DNA of 7,582 nucleotides from JAAYAY01 sp964429355 (GTDB lineage: Bacteria; Planctomycetota; Planctomycetia; Pirellulales; Thermoguttaceae), in the NCBI GenBank assembly GCA_964429355.1, contig CAYSCH010000432.1, positions 1 to 7,582 on the forward strand. The letters run 5' to 3'. A program made the translations under genes and the position numbers. Shown here piece by piece: positions 1-6,648 of this stretch; position 1 is the stretch's first letter; every line of letters starts with the position of its first letter. The notes under the pieces were generated by a model, which was not told the DNA's origin, did not search any database, and was given only the letters and a program-made list of their open reading frames with translations.

Positions 1-692
1 TGAAACACGAGCCATTCCTACGCTACCTGACGTCTCTGGGACTGATGTATGAAGACGGCACCAGGAAGCCGGGTTACGACACGCTGAAGAACTCGCTTGC
101 GCGCTACCGCCGGGGCGAACTCCGGCCCATGCCCTTGAGTCGACCCCGGCAGCGAGCCGTCGGACTCTCCAACGGAGGATTCGAGACCGGAGACCTTTCG
201 GAAGCAGCCAACAACGTGACGGGCCCCAAGTCTTGGTTGACGTCCAGTAGCGGCCGAAATGCCATCGGAGTGACCCAGGAGCTTGCCCGGACGGGTTCTT
301 ACTGTCTCCGATGGTATCCTATTGGCTGGAACGTGAAGGACGACAAGACGGTGGAGGATGCCAGCACGTTTATCATCACGCGGGTCAGCCCGCAGCCTGA
401 ATCGCGAGCAATCGGCGTGCGATTGTCCGGCAGTGTGAATACGTCGGCGCTGGACCCCAAATTCCAGGTATCGGTGGTCTTGGCGAACCGTACGTTTACC
501 AAAGTGAAGGTCGACACGGTGCTCCGTGGCGGTGTAGCCGGATGGCAGACATTCGACACATCCTTGCAGCTCGGTGCCGAGGGGGATGTTCTGTTCGTAG
601 CGTTCATGGTGGTCGGTTCGAAAGGCGTGGGCGCCGGCGAGGGATTCGTTTATCTCGATGATCTTGAACTTACGTGCGCCCCGCTTCCCTAA
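1..692 (+). CDS. C-terminal part of a glycoside-hydrolase-like protein with a carbohydrate-binding-type domain (5' partial)
   Basis: The frame is open from the window edge (first complete codon at position 3) to a TAA at 690-692, giving 229 visible residues. The ATG at 45 is internal, because the frame continues upstream of it in good protein sequence. Visible residues 1-37 (LGLMYEDGTRKPGYDTLK) resemble the last strand and helix of a (beta/alpha)8 glycoside hydrolase, where a loop of the form 'dedGt.KPaY..l' is common. A Pro/Arg-rich linker follows. From about residue 57 (NGGFETGDLS) to about 224 (YLDDLELT) there is a typical beta-sandwich module of the CBM4/9-like kind, opening with an NGGFE motif and closing with a 'yLDDv.l' strand. 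No membrane anchor or PEP-CTERM tail follows. It is probably a secreted glycan-degrading enzyme. The exact family cannot be named because the catalytic part is outside the window. Hand-counted GC in sample lines (32/60 and 34/60) is somewhat below the operon downstream (36/60 and 40/60). Confidence 0.6.
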   Translation, partial: KHEPFLRYLTSLGLMYEDGTRKPGYDTLKNSLARYRRGELRPMPLSRPRQRAVGLSNGGFETGDLSEAANNVTGPKSWLTSSSGRNAIGVTQELARTGSYCLRWYPIGWNVKDDKTVEDASTFIITRVSPQPESRAIGVRLSGSVNTSALDPKFQVSVVLANRTFTKVKVDTVLRGGVAGWQTFDTSLQLGAEGDVLFVAFMVVGSKGVGAGEGFVYLDDLELTCAPLP

Positions 693-763
693 TTCCGGGA
701 CAATGGGACCACAGTGTTCGTGTAGAGCGGTCGGCGGCAAGCAAGGAATTCGAACATAGCGGC

Positions 764-872
764 AGGGCGGCAGGGCCGCCAACCAATTCGAGCTACCGCT
801 CGAGCTGAAAACAGCCTGCTCCCGATGGTCGCGGATCATTGTGAAAAACTTCACGATCTTTGAGGTTCGTGG
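764..872. repeat. Direct repeat, copy 1 (about 109 bases)
   Basis: This segment recurs in the same orientation at 7475-7582. By hand alignment there are 9 substitutions and one single-base indel over 109 columns (99 identical, about 91%). The longest identical block is 840-867 (28 bases). Copy 1 begins in a short tandem duplication of GGCAGGGC (761-768 and 769-776). It contains three small perfect hairpins: GGCGGC/GCCGCC (766-771 with 775-780), TCGAGC/GCTCGA (788-793 with 798-803) and GTGAA/TTCAC (841-845 with 850-854). It lies wholly in non-coding DNA, 71 bases after the hydrolase stop. The true ends are uncertain. It looks like a dispersed intergenic repeat of the REP/MITE-like class, but no target-site duplication or transposase is seen, so the class is open. 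Confidence 0.9.
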
Positions 873-1079
873 TATAGGGTGCACGCCAAGAGGCCCAGAA
901 CATCGTCAGCCACGGTTCTCAAGCGCCTTGCGCCGTCACCGGCCGGTTAAGTCTCGTGCTCCACACCCATACTTGTGCCAAACCCCATCCAACGGCACAA
1001 ATAGCGGCATCTCTCCGCGCCCTGCTCCCCGCTCCGGGCCGTCCGACAAACCATCTTACATTTTTTACGCATCTTTGTA

Positions 1080-1109
1080 TTGACCGCCAGCCGCCCGGCG
1101 GTCGAGAAT
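1080..1109 (+). promoter_or_regulatory. Weak candidate sigma-70-type promoter for the operon
   Basis: TTGACC at 1080-1085 matches five of six bases of a -35 box, and GAGAAT at 1104-1109 matches four of six bases of a -10 box, with an 18-base spacer. It sits at the edge of the only AT-rich island of the intergenic region and would give a leader of roughly 180 bases before the ATG at 1296. The -10 is poor and the organism's sigma factor preferences are unknown, so this is a guess. Confidence 0.2.
1082..1103. promoter_or_regulatory. Perfect 7-bp inverted repeat (GACCGCC / GGCGGTC)
   Basis: GACCGCC (1082-1088) and GGCGGTC (1097-1103) are exact reverse complements around an 8-base centre. No T-run follows on either strand, so it is not an intrinsic terminator. 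It overlaps the spacer of the weak promoter candidate, so it could be a repressor operator or a leader hairpin. In GC-rich DNA a 7-bp arm can also arise by chance. Confidence 0.3.
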
Positions 1110-1142
1110 CGGGGCCGACCCGGCCCGCCTGAGGGGCAGCGG

Positions 1143-1155
1143 GGGAACTGTTCCC
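1143..1155. promoter_or_regulatory. Perfect palindrome GGGAAC-T-GTTCCC, possible operator
   Basis: Two 6-base arms around one central base form an exact palindrome, 140 bases before the first operon start codon and downstream of the AT-rich island. The symmetry suits a dimeric DNA-binding regulator. It is not a LexA box of the GAAC-N4-GTTC kind because the spacing is wrong. No regulator gene lies in the window to pair it with. Confidence 0.3.
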
Positions 1156-1295
1156 TGGGAAGCCCGAAGTCGTGATCTCCCTGGGTTGTGCCCGCAGATT
1201 CGCCCTCCCTTGAGGCTTTCCCTCCCGCGCCGCCGTGATTTGGGGCAACGGGCCCCACGAAGTGAACTTGAGAAAGTGACTGAGAGGATCAGGCC

Positions 1296-2692
1296 ATGTC
1301 CAAACCCGTGTCTCGCCGCCGGTTCGTCAAGTCCGTGTCGGCTGTCGGCGCCGCCGGCAGTGCCGCCTCCTTCTGGGTGACCGGCGCACAGGCACGGGCC
1401 GCTTCGTTCCAGGCGAAGAACGACCGGCCCCTGGTCGCGGCGATCGGTGTTGGGGGACGCGGGCTGTACGACGCCAAACAGGCCAGCCGATTCGGCGACA
1501 TTGTGGCCGTTTGCGATGCAGACCTGGACCGCGCGGAGCAGGGCCGGGCGGCCCTGGGGGGCAAGGCCGAGATCTTTCAGGACTATCGCAGGCTCCTGGA
1601 TGCACGCCCCGACATCGACGTGATCGTCAACGGCACACCCGACCACTGGCACACGGCCATCACCATCGCGGCCTGCCGGGCCGGCAAGGACGTCTATACG
1701 GAGAAGCCGCTCACCCTCACGATCGACGAGGGAAAACTCCTTCGCCGGGTCGTCCGCGAGACGGGACGGATCGTGCAGGTTGGCACCCAGCAGCGAAGCT
1801 CACCCCATTTTCGCACCGCCTGCGAGCTGGTCCGCAACGGCCGCATCGGCAAGCTGCAGAAGGTCGCCGTGCTCCTCCCCTTCTACTCCTACAAGGGCGG
1901 CCCTTTCACCACGAAACCCGTCCCTGCGAACCTCAACTGGGATCTCTACCAGGGCCAGGCCCCGGAGCGGCCCTACTTCCCCGAGCGGACCCATTTCACC
2001 TTCCGCTTCTGGTCCGACTACGCCGGCGGCAAGATCACCGACTGGGGCCAGCATCACATGGACATCGCCCATTGGGGCATGGGCCTGGAAGACAGCGGCC
2101 CCCTGGAGGTCGCGGCCAAAGGCTTCTTTCCCGGCCGCGGGCAGGCTGACTGCTACAACAATTCCGACCGGTTCACCGTCCGCATGAAGTATCCCGGCGA
2201 CATCGACCTGTGCTTCATGGTCGTCCGCGACCAGAAGTACCTCAAGAGCATGGCCGACGGCGACATGACCGAGGCCGAAGACGCCGAACTCTTCGCCGAC
2301 ATGCCCGAGGAGTGGCGGAAAGAACAGCGCGACGGCATCATGTTCATTGGCGACCAGGGACGGCTGTTTGCCAACCGCGGCCAAGCCTACGGCAAGGCCG
2401 TCGAACAGCTCCCCGAGAACCCGCTCCCGGCCGACGCCGTTCGGCTCTACGAGAGCAACGACCACATGGGCAATTTTTTCCAGTGCGTNNNNNNNNNNGC
2501 AGGCAGCCGATCAGCACCGTCGACGTGGCCCACCGCGTGATCACGGCCTGCCACCTGGGAAATGTGGCGATGCACCTGAAACGGCCGATCCGCTGGGATC
2601 CGGAGAAGGAGGAAATCGTCGGCGACGAGGAGGCGAGCCACTCGATCTACGTCTGCCGCGAGCAGCGGGAGCCGTACTCGCTGGAAGCGTGA
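1296..2692 (+). CDS. Tat-exported Gfo/Idh/MocA-family oxidoreductase (interrupted by an assembly gap)
   Basis: This is an NAD(P)-dependent sugar oxidoreductase family protein, probably periplasmic. Residues 6-12 (SRRRFVK) form a twin-arginine motif followed by an Ala/Gly-rich hydrophobic stretch to about residue 35. The Rossmann fold follows, with GVGGRG at 51-56 and CDAD near 73-76. The family EKP motif is at 136-138, and the conserved DWGQHHMDIAHWG segment (D249, H253, H254, D256, H259) lies in the C-terminal domain. Start ATG 1296 has GAGAGGA at 1282-1288. Ten Ns at 2489-2498 split the gene. Upstream it reads in the ATG frame to ...GNFFQCV, and downstream the same protein resumes in another frame (RQPISTVDVAHRV...WDPEKEEIVGDEE...REPYSLEA) to the TGA at 2690-2692. 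The frame change is most simply an artefact of the gap length, not a mutation. Homologues are common in Planctomycetota, but their substrate is seldom known. Some Gfo/Idh/MocA proteins oxidise C3 of sugars. Confidence 0.9.
2489..2498. other. Assembly gap (10 Ns) inside a coding sequence
   Basis: Ten undetermined bases follow ...CAGTGCGT and precede GCAGGCAGCCG. The flanks encode the two halves of one Gfo/Idh/MocA motif (FFQCV and RQPIS). The frames rejoin only if the true number of missing bases is 2 modulo 3. Eight bases would give the family-like CV-x-x-R-RQPIS spacing, so the ten Ns look like a fixed-size placeholder. Confidence 0.95.
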
Positions 2693-2709
2693 CGAGGGGC
2701 GTCTGGAAG

Positions 2710-2741
2710 AAGGGGATGTGGAAGATGGTCCTTGTCCCCTT
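2710..2741 (+). other. Intercistronic stem-loop between operon genes 1 and 2
   Basis: AAGGGGA (2710-2716) pairs exactly with TCCCCTT (2735-2741), and two G-T wobbles can extend the stem inward. A small inner GGA/TCC pairing (2720-2722 with 2729-2731) is possible. No T-run follows, so it is not a classical terminator. It lies in the only sizeable gap (78 bases) of the operon and could be an mRNA processing or stability element. It also covers the TTG at 2732 that would be the longest start of the next gene. Confidence 0.35.
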
Positions 2742-2757
2742 GCTATCCTCCCACCAC

Positions 2758-2762
2758 GGAGA
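2758..2762 (+). promoter_or_regulatory. Shine-Dalgarno that fixes a GTG start at 2771
   Basis: GGAGA lies 8 bases before GTG 2771. The longer frame from TTG 2732 would add 13 residues (MSPCYPPTTEKRS) that do not look like the family and has no comparable ribosome binding site. GTG 2771 starts the protein as M-IRVGIVGFGFMG, the usual position for a cytoplasmic Gfo/Idh/MocA protein. Confidence 0.75.
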
Positions 2763-2770
2763 AAAGAAGC

Positions 2771-3823
2771 GTGATCAGGGTAGGGATCGTCGGATTCGGA
2801 TTCATGGGCCGCATGCACTACCGGTGCTGGAAGGCCCTGCCGGGCGCAACCGTGACGGCGGTCTGCGACGCGGATCCGCATGCACTCCGGGATGAAGCCA
2901 AGAGCCGCGGCAACATCGCCGGCGCCGAAGGCGAAGTCGACCTGGCACAGGTGCGCATCTACGGCGATTTCTCCCGAATGATCCGGGAAGAACAGCTCGA
3001 CGCGGTCTCGATCACTCTCCCCACCCATCTTCATCCAGGCGTGACCGTGGCTGCCCTCGAGGCCGGATGCCACGTGCTCTGCGAGAAGCCGATCGCCCTG
3101 AACCTTGCGGAAGGCTCACGGATGATCGAGGCCGCCCGTCGCACGGGGAAGGTGCTGCAGATCGGACACTGCATCCGTTTCTGGCCCGAGTATGCGAAGG
3201 CCAAGGAGATCGTCGCCGGCGGCACCTGCGGCCCGGTGATCGCCGCCAGCTTTCAACGCCTGGCTGCCACGGCAGCCCGCAAGCCGCAGAGCTGGTATCT
3301 CAACGACAAACTCAGCGGCGGCATGCCGCTGGACCTTCACATCCACGACACCGATTTCATACAGTACACGTTCGGAATGCCCAGGTCCGTGTGCAGCCAT
3401 GGCTCGCCGCCGAATGCCCAGGGGCTGGCACACATTGCCACCCGTTACGGCTACGGCGACGACAAGCTGGTTGTCGCCGAGGGGGGCTGGGCCATGATGC
3501 CCGGTTTCGGATTCCAGATGCGATTCCACATTGCCATGGAACGGGGCACGCTCGACTTCGACTTCCGGCGCGACCCGAAGCTCCAACTCTCGACGGCCGA
3601 CGGCAACCTGGCCTCACCAGCCTGCGAGCCCCAGGATGGATACACGCGGCAGATCGACCATTTCGCCCGGCGTATCCGCCGAGAGAATGTCCCGTCCGTC
3701 ACGAGCCCCGAAGAAGCCTGGAATTCCCTTCGCATCGTGGAGGCAGAACGCGAGTCGGTCCGAACGGGGCGCGAGGTCCTGATCCACGACCCGGCCACCA
3801 AGGAACCTTGCCATGAAGTGTAA
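2771..3823 (+). CDS. Cytoplasmic Gfo/Idh/MocA-family oxidoreductase
   Basis: A 350-residue NAD(P)-binding sugar dehydrogenase of the MviM type. From the GTG start, residues 3-13 (RVGIVGFGFMG) form the Rossmann first strand and GxGxxG loop, followed by VCDAD at 31-35, the catalytic-lysine motif EKP at 105-107, and a C-terminal domain with GGMPLDLHIHDTDF (D188, H190, H192, D193, D195), the expected active-site and dimer region. There is no signal peptide or Tat motif, unlike the preceding gene, so this enzyme should act in the cytosol. Its last 11 bases overlap the next gene, indicating translational coupling with the TIM-barrel protein. The family oxidises or reduces a hydroxyl of cyclic sugars, inositols or glycosides. 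The exact substrate cannot be read from the sequence. Pairing with a xylose-isomerase-like partner also occurs in inositol catabolism and in 3-keto-glycoside cleavage loci. Confidence 0.9.
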   Translation: MIRVGIVGFGFMGRMHYRCWKALPGATVTAVCDADPHALRDEAKSRGNIAGAEGEVDLAQVRIYGDFSRMIREEQLDAVSITLPTHLHPGVTVAALEAGCHVLCEKPIALNLAEGSRMIEAARRTGKVLQIGHCIRFWPEYAKAKEIVAGGTCGPVIAASFQRLAATAARKPQSWYLNDKLSGGMPLDLHIHDTDFIQYTFGMPRSVCSHGSPPNAQGLAHIATRYGYGDDKLVVAEGGWAMMPGFGFQMRFHIAMERGTLDFDFRRDPKLQLSTADGNLASPACEPQDGYTRQIDHFARRIRRENVPSVTSPEEAWNSLRIVEAERESVRTGREVLIHDPATKEPCHEV

Positions 3824-4655
3824 CGATTGGCCGGTGGCAGTCTGCAGTTGGTCGCTTCGCACCGACATCGGCGGGGTGGCCGACGCTCTGCGCCGGCTGG
3901 GGATCGATCAGGTGAATCTCGCCCTCAAGCCGGCGCTCCGGGAGGGGGGCCAAGAGTATCTGGCCGCGGTGGACCGGCATTCCTGGACGATCAGCGCCGC
4001 CACGATCGGCTTTCCCCAGGAAGACTACTCGACGCTCGAGAGCATTCGCACCACCGGCGGGATTGTCCCCGACGAGTACTGGCCCCAGAACCGCCAGACG
4101 GTCGTCCGCGCGGCGGAGATCACGGCCGATCTGGGCGCCCCCTATCTCACCCTGCACGCCGGATTCCTCGACACCAGCGAAACCACACACGCCCGCAAGG
4201 TCCGCGACCGACTGCTCGGCCTGGCAGACGTTGCCGCAGACCGGGGGCTCGTTCTGCTCCTGGAGACCGGCCAGGAAACGGCAGGCTCCCTGCGTGCCCT
4301 GCTGGAGGAACTGAAGCACCCGGCACTGGGCGTGAATTTCGATCCGGCGAACATGATCCTCTACGACAAGGGGGACCCGGTCGCCGCCTTGCGGGCGCTC
4401 GGACCTTGGATCAGGCACGTGCATATCAAGGATGCGGTCCGCACGACCCAGCCAGGCACATGGGGCACCGAAGTGCCCTGGGGCGAGGGCCAGGTGGGAG
4501 GCGAACCATTCCTCATGACCTTGAAAGAAATCGGATTCGCCGGAACCCTGGCGATCGAACGCGAGGGGGGCGACAATCGATATGGCGACATTCAATTGGC
4601 CGCGGAGCGGCTCGTGAAGGCCGGCCGCCATCTTGAAGCGGGAGGGCATCGATGA
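3813..4655 (+). CDS. Sugar phosphate isomerase/epimerase-like TIM barrel (AP_endonuc_2 / xylose-isomerase-like)
   Basis: A 280-residue cytoplasmic protein spanning a whole xylose-isomerase-like barrel. The divalent-metal ligands expected for this fold are visible at the ends of successive strands: E151 in LLLLETGQE, D177 in GVNFDPAN, H204 in RHVHIKD and E249 in LAIEREGG, with H115 in LTLHAGF as a further active-site candidate. The ATG at 3813 is preceded by AAGGAA (3800-3805) and overlaps the previous gene by 11 bases. The TGA overlaps the start of the next gene as ATGA (4652-4655). Members isomerise or epimerise keto sugars or, as in CarC/DgpC of C-glycoside deglycosidases, catalyse beta-elimination on 3-keto glycosides. 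Next to a Gfo/Idh/MocA dehydrogenase, acting on that enzyme's keto product is the natural inference, but the specific reaction is unknown. Confidence 0.85.
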   Translation: MKCNDWPVAVCSWSLRTDIGGVADALRRLGIDQVNLALKPALREGGQEYLAAVDRHSWTISAATIGFPQEDYSTLESIRTTGGIVPDEYWPQNRQTVVRAAEITADLGAPYLTLHAGFLDTSETTHARKVRDRLLGLADVAADRGLVLLLETGQETAGSLRALLEELKHPALGVNFDPANMILYDKGDPVAALRALGPWIRHVHIKDAVRTTQPGTWGTEVPWGEGQVGGEPFLMTLKEIGFAGTLAIEREGGDNRYGDIQLAAERLVKAGRHLEAGGHR

Positions 4656-5842
4656 ACGAGGAATTCACCTGGGATCTGTATCTGAGCCTGAGCGGAATGA
4701 TGTTCCTGGAGTTCACCATCTGGGGCGCCTGGGCCCCCGTGCTGGCCTCCCGGGTCCTCGGTCCGTTGAAGATGTCCGGCAAACAACTCGGGTGGATCTA
4801 CGGGACCCTCCCGATTGCATGTTTTCTGTCGCCCATGGCGGCCGGACAGGTAGTGGATCGGTGGTGCCCGACCGAATTGTATATGGCAGGAACCCACCTG
4901 GTCGGCGGCCTCTTCCTCCTGGCGGCCGCCCGTGCCAACCGCTTCGTGCCATTGATGCTCCTGATGGCCGGCCATGCCCTCTGCTTCGCGCCCACCCTGG
5001 CCATGGTCAACTCGCTGACCTTCGCTCACATGCCCCACCCGGAGCTGTACTACTTCCGGGTCCGCGTCTGGGGTGCGGTCTCGTGGGTCTTGATCGGTTG
5101 GGTACTGACATCCTGGCGCCGCTCGGGCAAAGCCCAGGTGAAAAGCGCCGACAGCCTGATCCTGGCGGCAATCTGCTCCTTTGTGATGGGCCTCTACTGC
5201 TTCACCTTGCCGCACACTCCCCCCGCACATACGGGCGCCGGTGCCCTGCCCTTCGTCAAGGCACTCTCGCTCCTCGGCAATCCCCAATTCCTGATCTTCC
5301 TGGTGATCTCGTTCGTGGTCACCACGCAATTGCAGTTCTACCACCTCGGCACAGCTCGCTTCCTGGAGGATATCGGCACCTCGAATGCGGTCATCCCCGC
5401 GGCGATGAGCATCGCGCAGATCGCTCAGGTCGTGGCCATGGCGGTCATCCTGCCGATCATCTTCAAACCCCTCGGGTATCGATGGATCCTGCCCATGGGC
5501 ACCGCGTTCTGGCTGATCATGTTCCTGGTGTATTCTCGAACTCGGCCGCGATTTCTGATCATCGGGTCGATGGTCTTCCATGGCCTGGCCTACGCATTCT
5601 TCTTCGACGCGGCGTTCATCTACGTCAAGAGTGTGGCCTCGGAGGATATTCGTGCCTCAGCCCAGGGCCTGTATACTACCGTGACGTTGGGACTCGGTCT
5701 GTTTGTAGGAACGCAATTCACCGGCGCCGTCATGGACCACTTCCGCCGCGACGGCAAGTTCCGCTGGCAGCCCATCTTTCTCGTGCCCTGCGTGCTGCTG
5801 ACGGCCTGCGCCCTGGCCTTCGTGGCTCTGTTCAAAGGTTGA
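4652..5842 (+). CDS. MFS transporter of the nucleoside:H+ symporter (NupG/XapB-like) type
   Basis: A 396-residue inner-membrane protein with about 12 hydrophobic segments (approximate residues 10-33, 45-68, 78-94, 97-122, 136-155, 167-186, 209-231, 243-270, 277-294, 300-325, 338-361, 372-393). The N-terminal segment (MMFLEFTIWGAWAPVL), the cytoplasmic loop GQVVDRW (66-71), and RVRVWGAVSWVLIGW at 136-150 are typical of the Nuc_H_symport branch of the major facilitator superfamily. The start ATG lies in an ATGA overlap with the previous stop and has GGGAGG at 4640-4645. Family members import nucleosides by proton symport. In Planctomycetota-type sugar operons, homologues are usually placed beside sugar oxidoreductases and isomerases, so the likely cargo here is the sugar or aminosugar that the operon degrades. 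That assignment is inferred from neighbours only. Confidence 0.88.
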   Translation: MNEEFTWDLYLSLSGMMFLEFTIWGAWAPVLASRVLGPLKMSGKQLGWIYGTLPIACFLSPMAAGQVVDRWCPTELYMAGTHLVGGLFLLAAARANRFVPLMLLMAGHALCFAPTLAMVNSLTFAHMPHPELYYFRVRVWGAVSWVLIGWVLTSWRRSGKAQVKSADSLILAAICSFVMGLYCFTLPHTPPAHTGAGALPFVKALSLLGNPQFLIFLVISFVVTTQLQFYHLGTARFLEDIGTSNAVIPAAMSIAQIAQVVAMAVILPIIFKPLGYRWILPMGTAFWLIMFLVYSRTRPRFLIIGSMVFHGLAYAFFFDAAFIYVKSVASEDIRASAQGLYTTVTLGLGLFVGTQFTGAVMDHFRRDGKFRWQPIFLVPCVLLTACALAFVALFKG

Positions 5843-5855
5843 GGAGAACGCGCTT

Positions 5856-6647
5856 ATGACCCTCAACTGGGTCCGCCAGGAAAACTACGAAACCATGAGT
5901 TCCTTCGGCGCCTCGCGGATCGCCGCCGCCATCGAGCGGCAGATCCGCCACGGGCGACCGATGCTCCTCGGATTGGCAACCGGCAACACGATGCTCGGGC
6001 TCTACGAGCGCCTGGCACAACGGCTCAACGAACTGGGCCTGAACCTCAACCCCTTGCACACCTTCAATCTCGACGAATACGTCGGCGCCGACGGGAGGTG
6101 GATCCCCGCCGACCATCCGCTCAGTTACCATGCCTACATGGAGAAGAACTTCTTCTGGCGACTTGACCCGAAGCTGGGCATGAACCCCGACCACATCCAC
6201 TTCCCCGATCCGCAATGCCCCTCCGCCATCGACCAGCAGATCGGGCAAATGGGCGGCCTCGACCTGCAATTGCTGGGAATCGGCTTCAATGGCCATATCG
6301 CCTTCAACGAGCCCATGCCGGAAGCCGAGATCGGGATCGAGGCGTTTGAGGAACTCCCCACCCGCGTGATCGAACTGACGGAGCTGACGATCTCGACCAA
6401 CGCGCGGCTGACCGCCGCCGGCGACCGCTCCCAGGTTCCGCGCCAGGCCGTCACCCTGGGAATGAAACCGATCCTGGCCGCCCGTGAGATCCTGCTGCTG
6501 GCCTGCTTCCCCGAACAGCAGCAGCCGCTGCGCCGCATGAGGCACGGCCGCCCCACACCCGAACTGCCGGCCAGCTACCTGTTGGATCACCCCAAGAGCA
6601 CCATTGTCTACACGGGCGACTCGATCTCCCTGAGAGAACACACCTGA
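5856..6647 (+). CDS. nagB: NagB-family glucosamine-6-phosphate isomerase/deaminase homologue (divergent)
   Basis: At 263 residues it has the length of classical NagB, which converts glucosamine-6-phosphate to fructose-6-phosphate and ammonia. Visible landmarks: the substrate loop LATGNT (40-45), the catalytic base D73 in FNLDEYVG, and the ring-opening motif GIGFNGHIAFNEP with N145, H147 and E152, matching D141/H143/E148 of E. coli NagB. R184 (TNARL) matches the phosphate-contacting R172. VP-x-x-AVTLGM and LPASYLLDH complete the fold. Departures: the lysine of the 'G..KA' motif (K208 in E. coli) is replaced within FPEQQQPLRRM by Q221, and the usual TGG/STP loop reads TGNTM. Start ATG 5856 has GAGGAG at 5841-5846, 13 bases after the transporter stop. 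No kinase or nagA gene accompanies it here. The family call is firm, but glucosamine-6-phosphate as substrate is uncertain. Confidence 0.85.
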   Translation: MTLNWVRQENYETMSSFGASRIAAAIERQIRHGRPMLLGLATGNTMLGLYERLAQRLNELGLNLNPLHTFNLDEYVGADGRWIPADHPLSYHAYMEKNFFWRLDPKLGMNPDHIHFPDPQCPSAIDQQIGQMGGLDLQLLGIGFNGHIAFNEPMPEAEIGIEAFEELPTRVIELTELTISTNARLTAAGDRSQVPRQAVTLGMKPILAAREILLLACFPEQQQPLRRMRHGRPTPELPASYLLDHPKSTIVYTGDSISLREHT

Positions 6648-6648
6648 C

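Larger units (their letters stand above)
693..1295. other. 603-base non-coding region between the hydrolase gene and the operon
   Basis: I find no convincing gene here. Open frames on either strand give Arg/Pro/Gly-rich translations without recognisable motifs. The stretch contains, in order: a 71-base spacer after the hydrolase stop, repeat copy 1 (764-872), a C-rich segment, a short AT-rich island (about 1054-1081) that stands out in this GC-rich DNA, a perfect inverted repeat (1082-1103), a perfect short palindrome (1143-1155), and a leader running to the Shine-Dalgarno of the first operon gene (GAGAGGA, 1282-1288). The AT-rich island and the inverted repeats make the second half the likely place for the operon promoter and its control sites. 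No intrinsic terminator (stem plus T-run) is visible after the hydrolase gene. Confidence 0.7.

Noticed and set aside
764..872. Repeat as an intrinsic terminator, CRISPR repeat or insertion-sequence end
   Set aside because: None of the hairpins is followed by a T-run, there are only two distant copies with no spacers, no transposase is present, and no terminal inverted repeats or target duplications are seen.
18..884. Long minus-strand open frame of 288 codons covering the hydrolase fragment and repeat copy 1
   Set aside because: It lies antisense to a plus-strand frame with clear NGGFE...YLDDLELT beta-sandwich features. Its own translation shows no fold-like pattern and starts inside the repeat.
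841..1083. Small plus-strand frame starting with GTG inside repeat copy 1
   Set aside because: There is no Shine-Dalgarno. The translation is Arg/Pro/Ser-rich without motifs, and its first codons are only repeat sequence.
1296..2692. First Gfo/Idh/MocA gene as a GH109-type NAD-dependent alpha-N-acetylgalactosaminidase
   Set aside because: It keeps the EKP motif and the DWGQHHMDIAHWG segment of the oxidoreductase group. I do not see the sequence pattern I associate with GH109, so I do not claim glycosidase activity, although the aminosugar context makes it tempting.
6286..6312. Asn in place of the Asp of the NagB ring-opening motif (NGHIAFNEP versus DGHIAFNEP) as a sign of inactivation
   Set aside because: As I recall, Asn at this position is common in active Gram-positive NagB enzymes, so the change alone does not imply loss of function.
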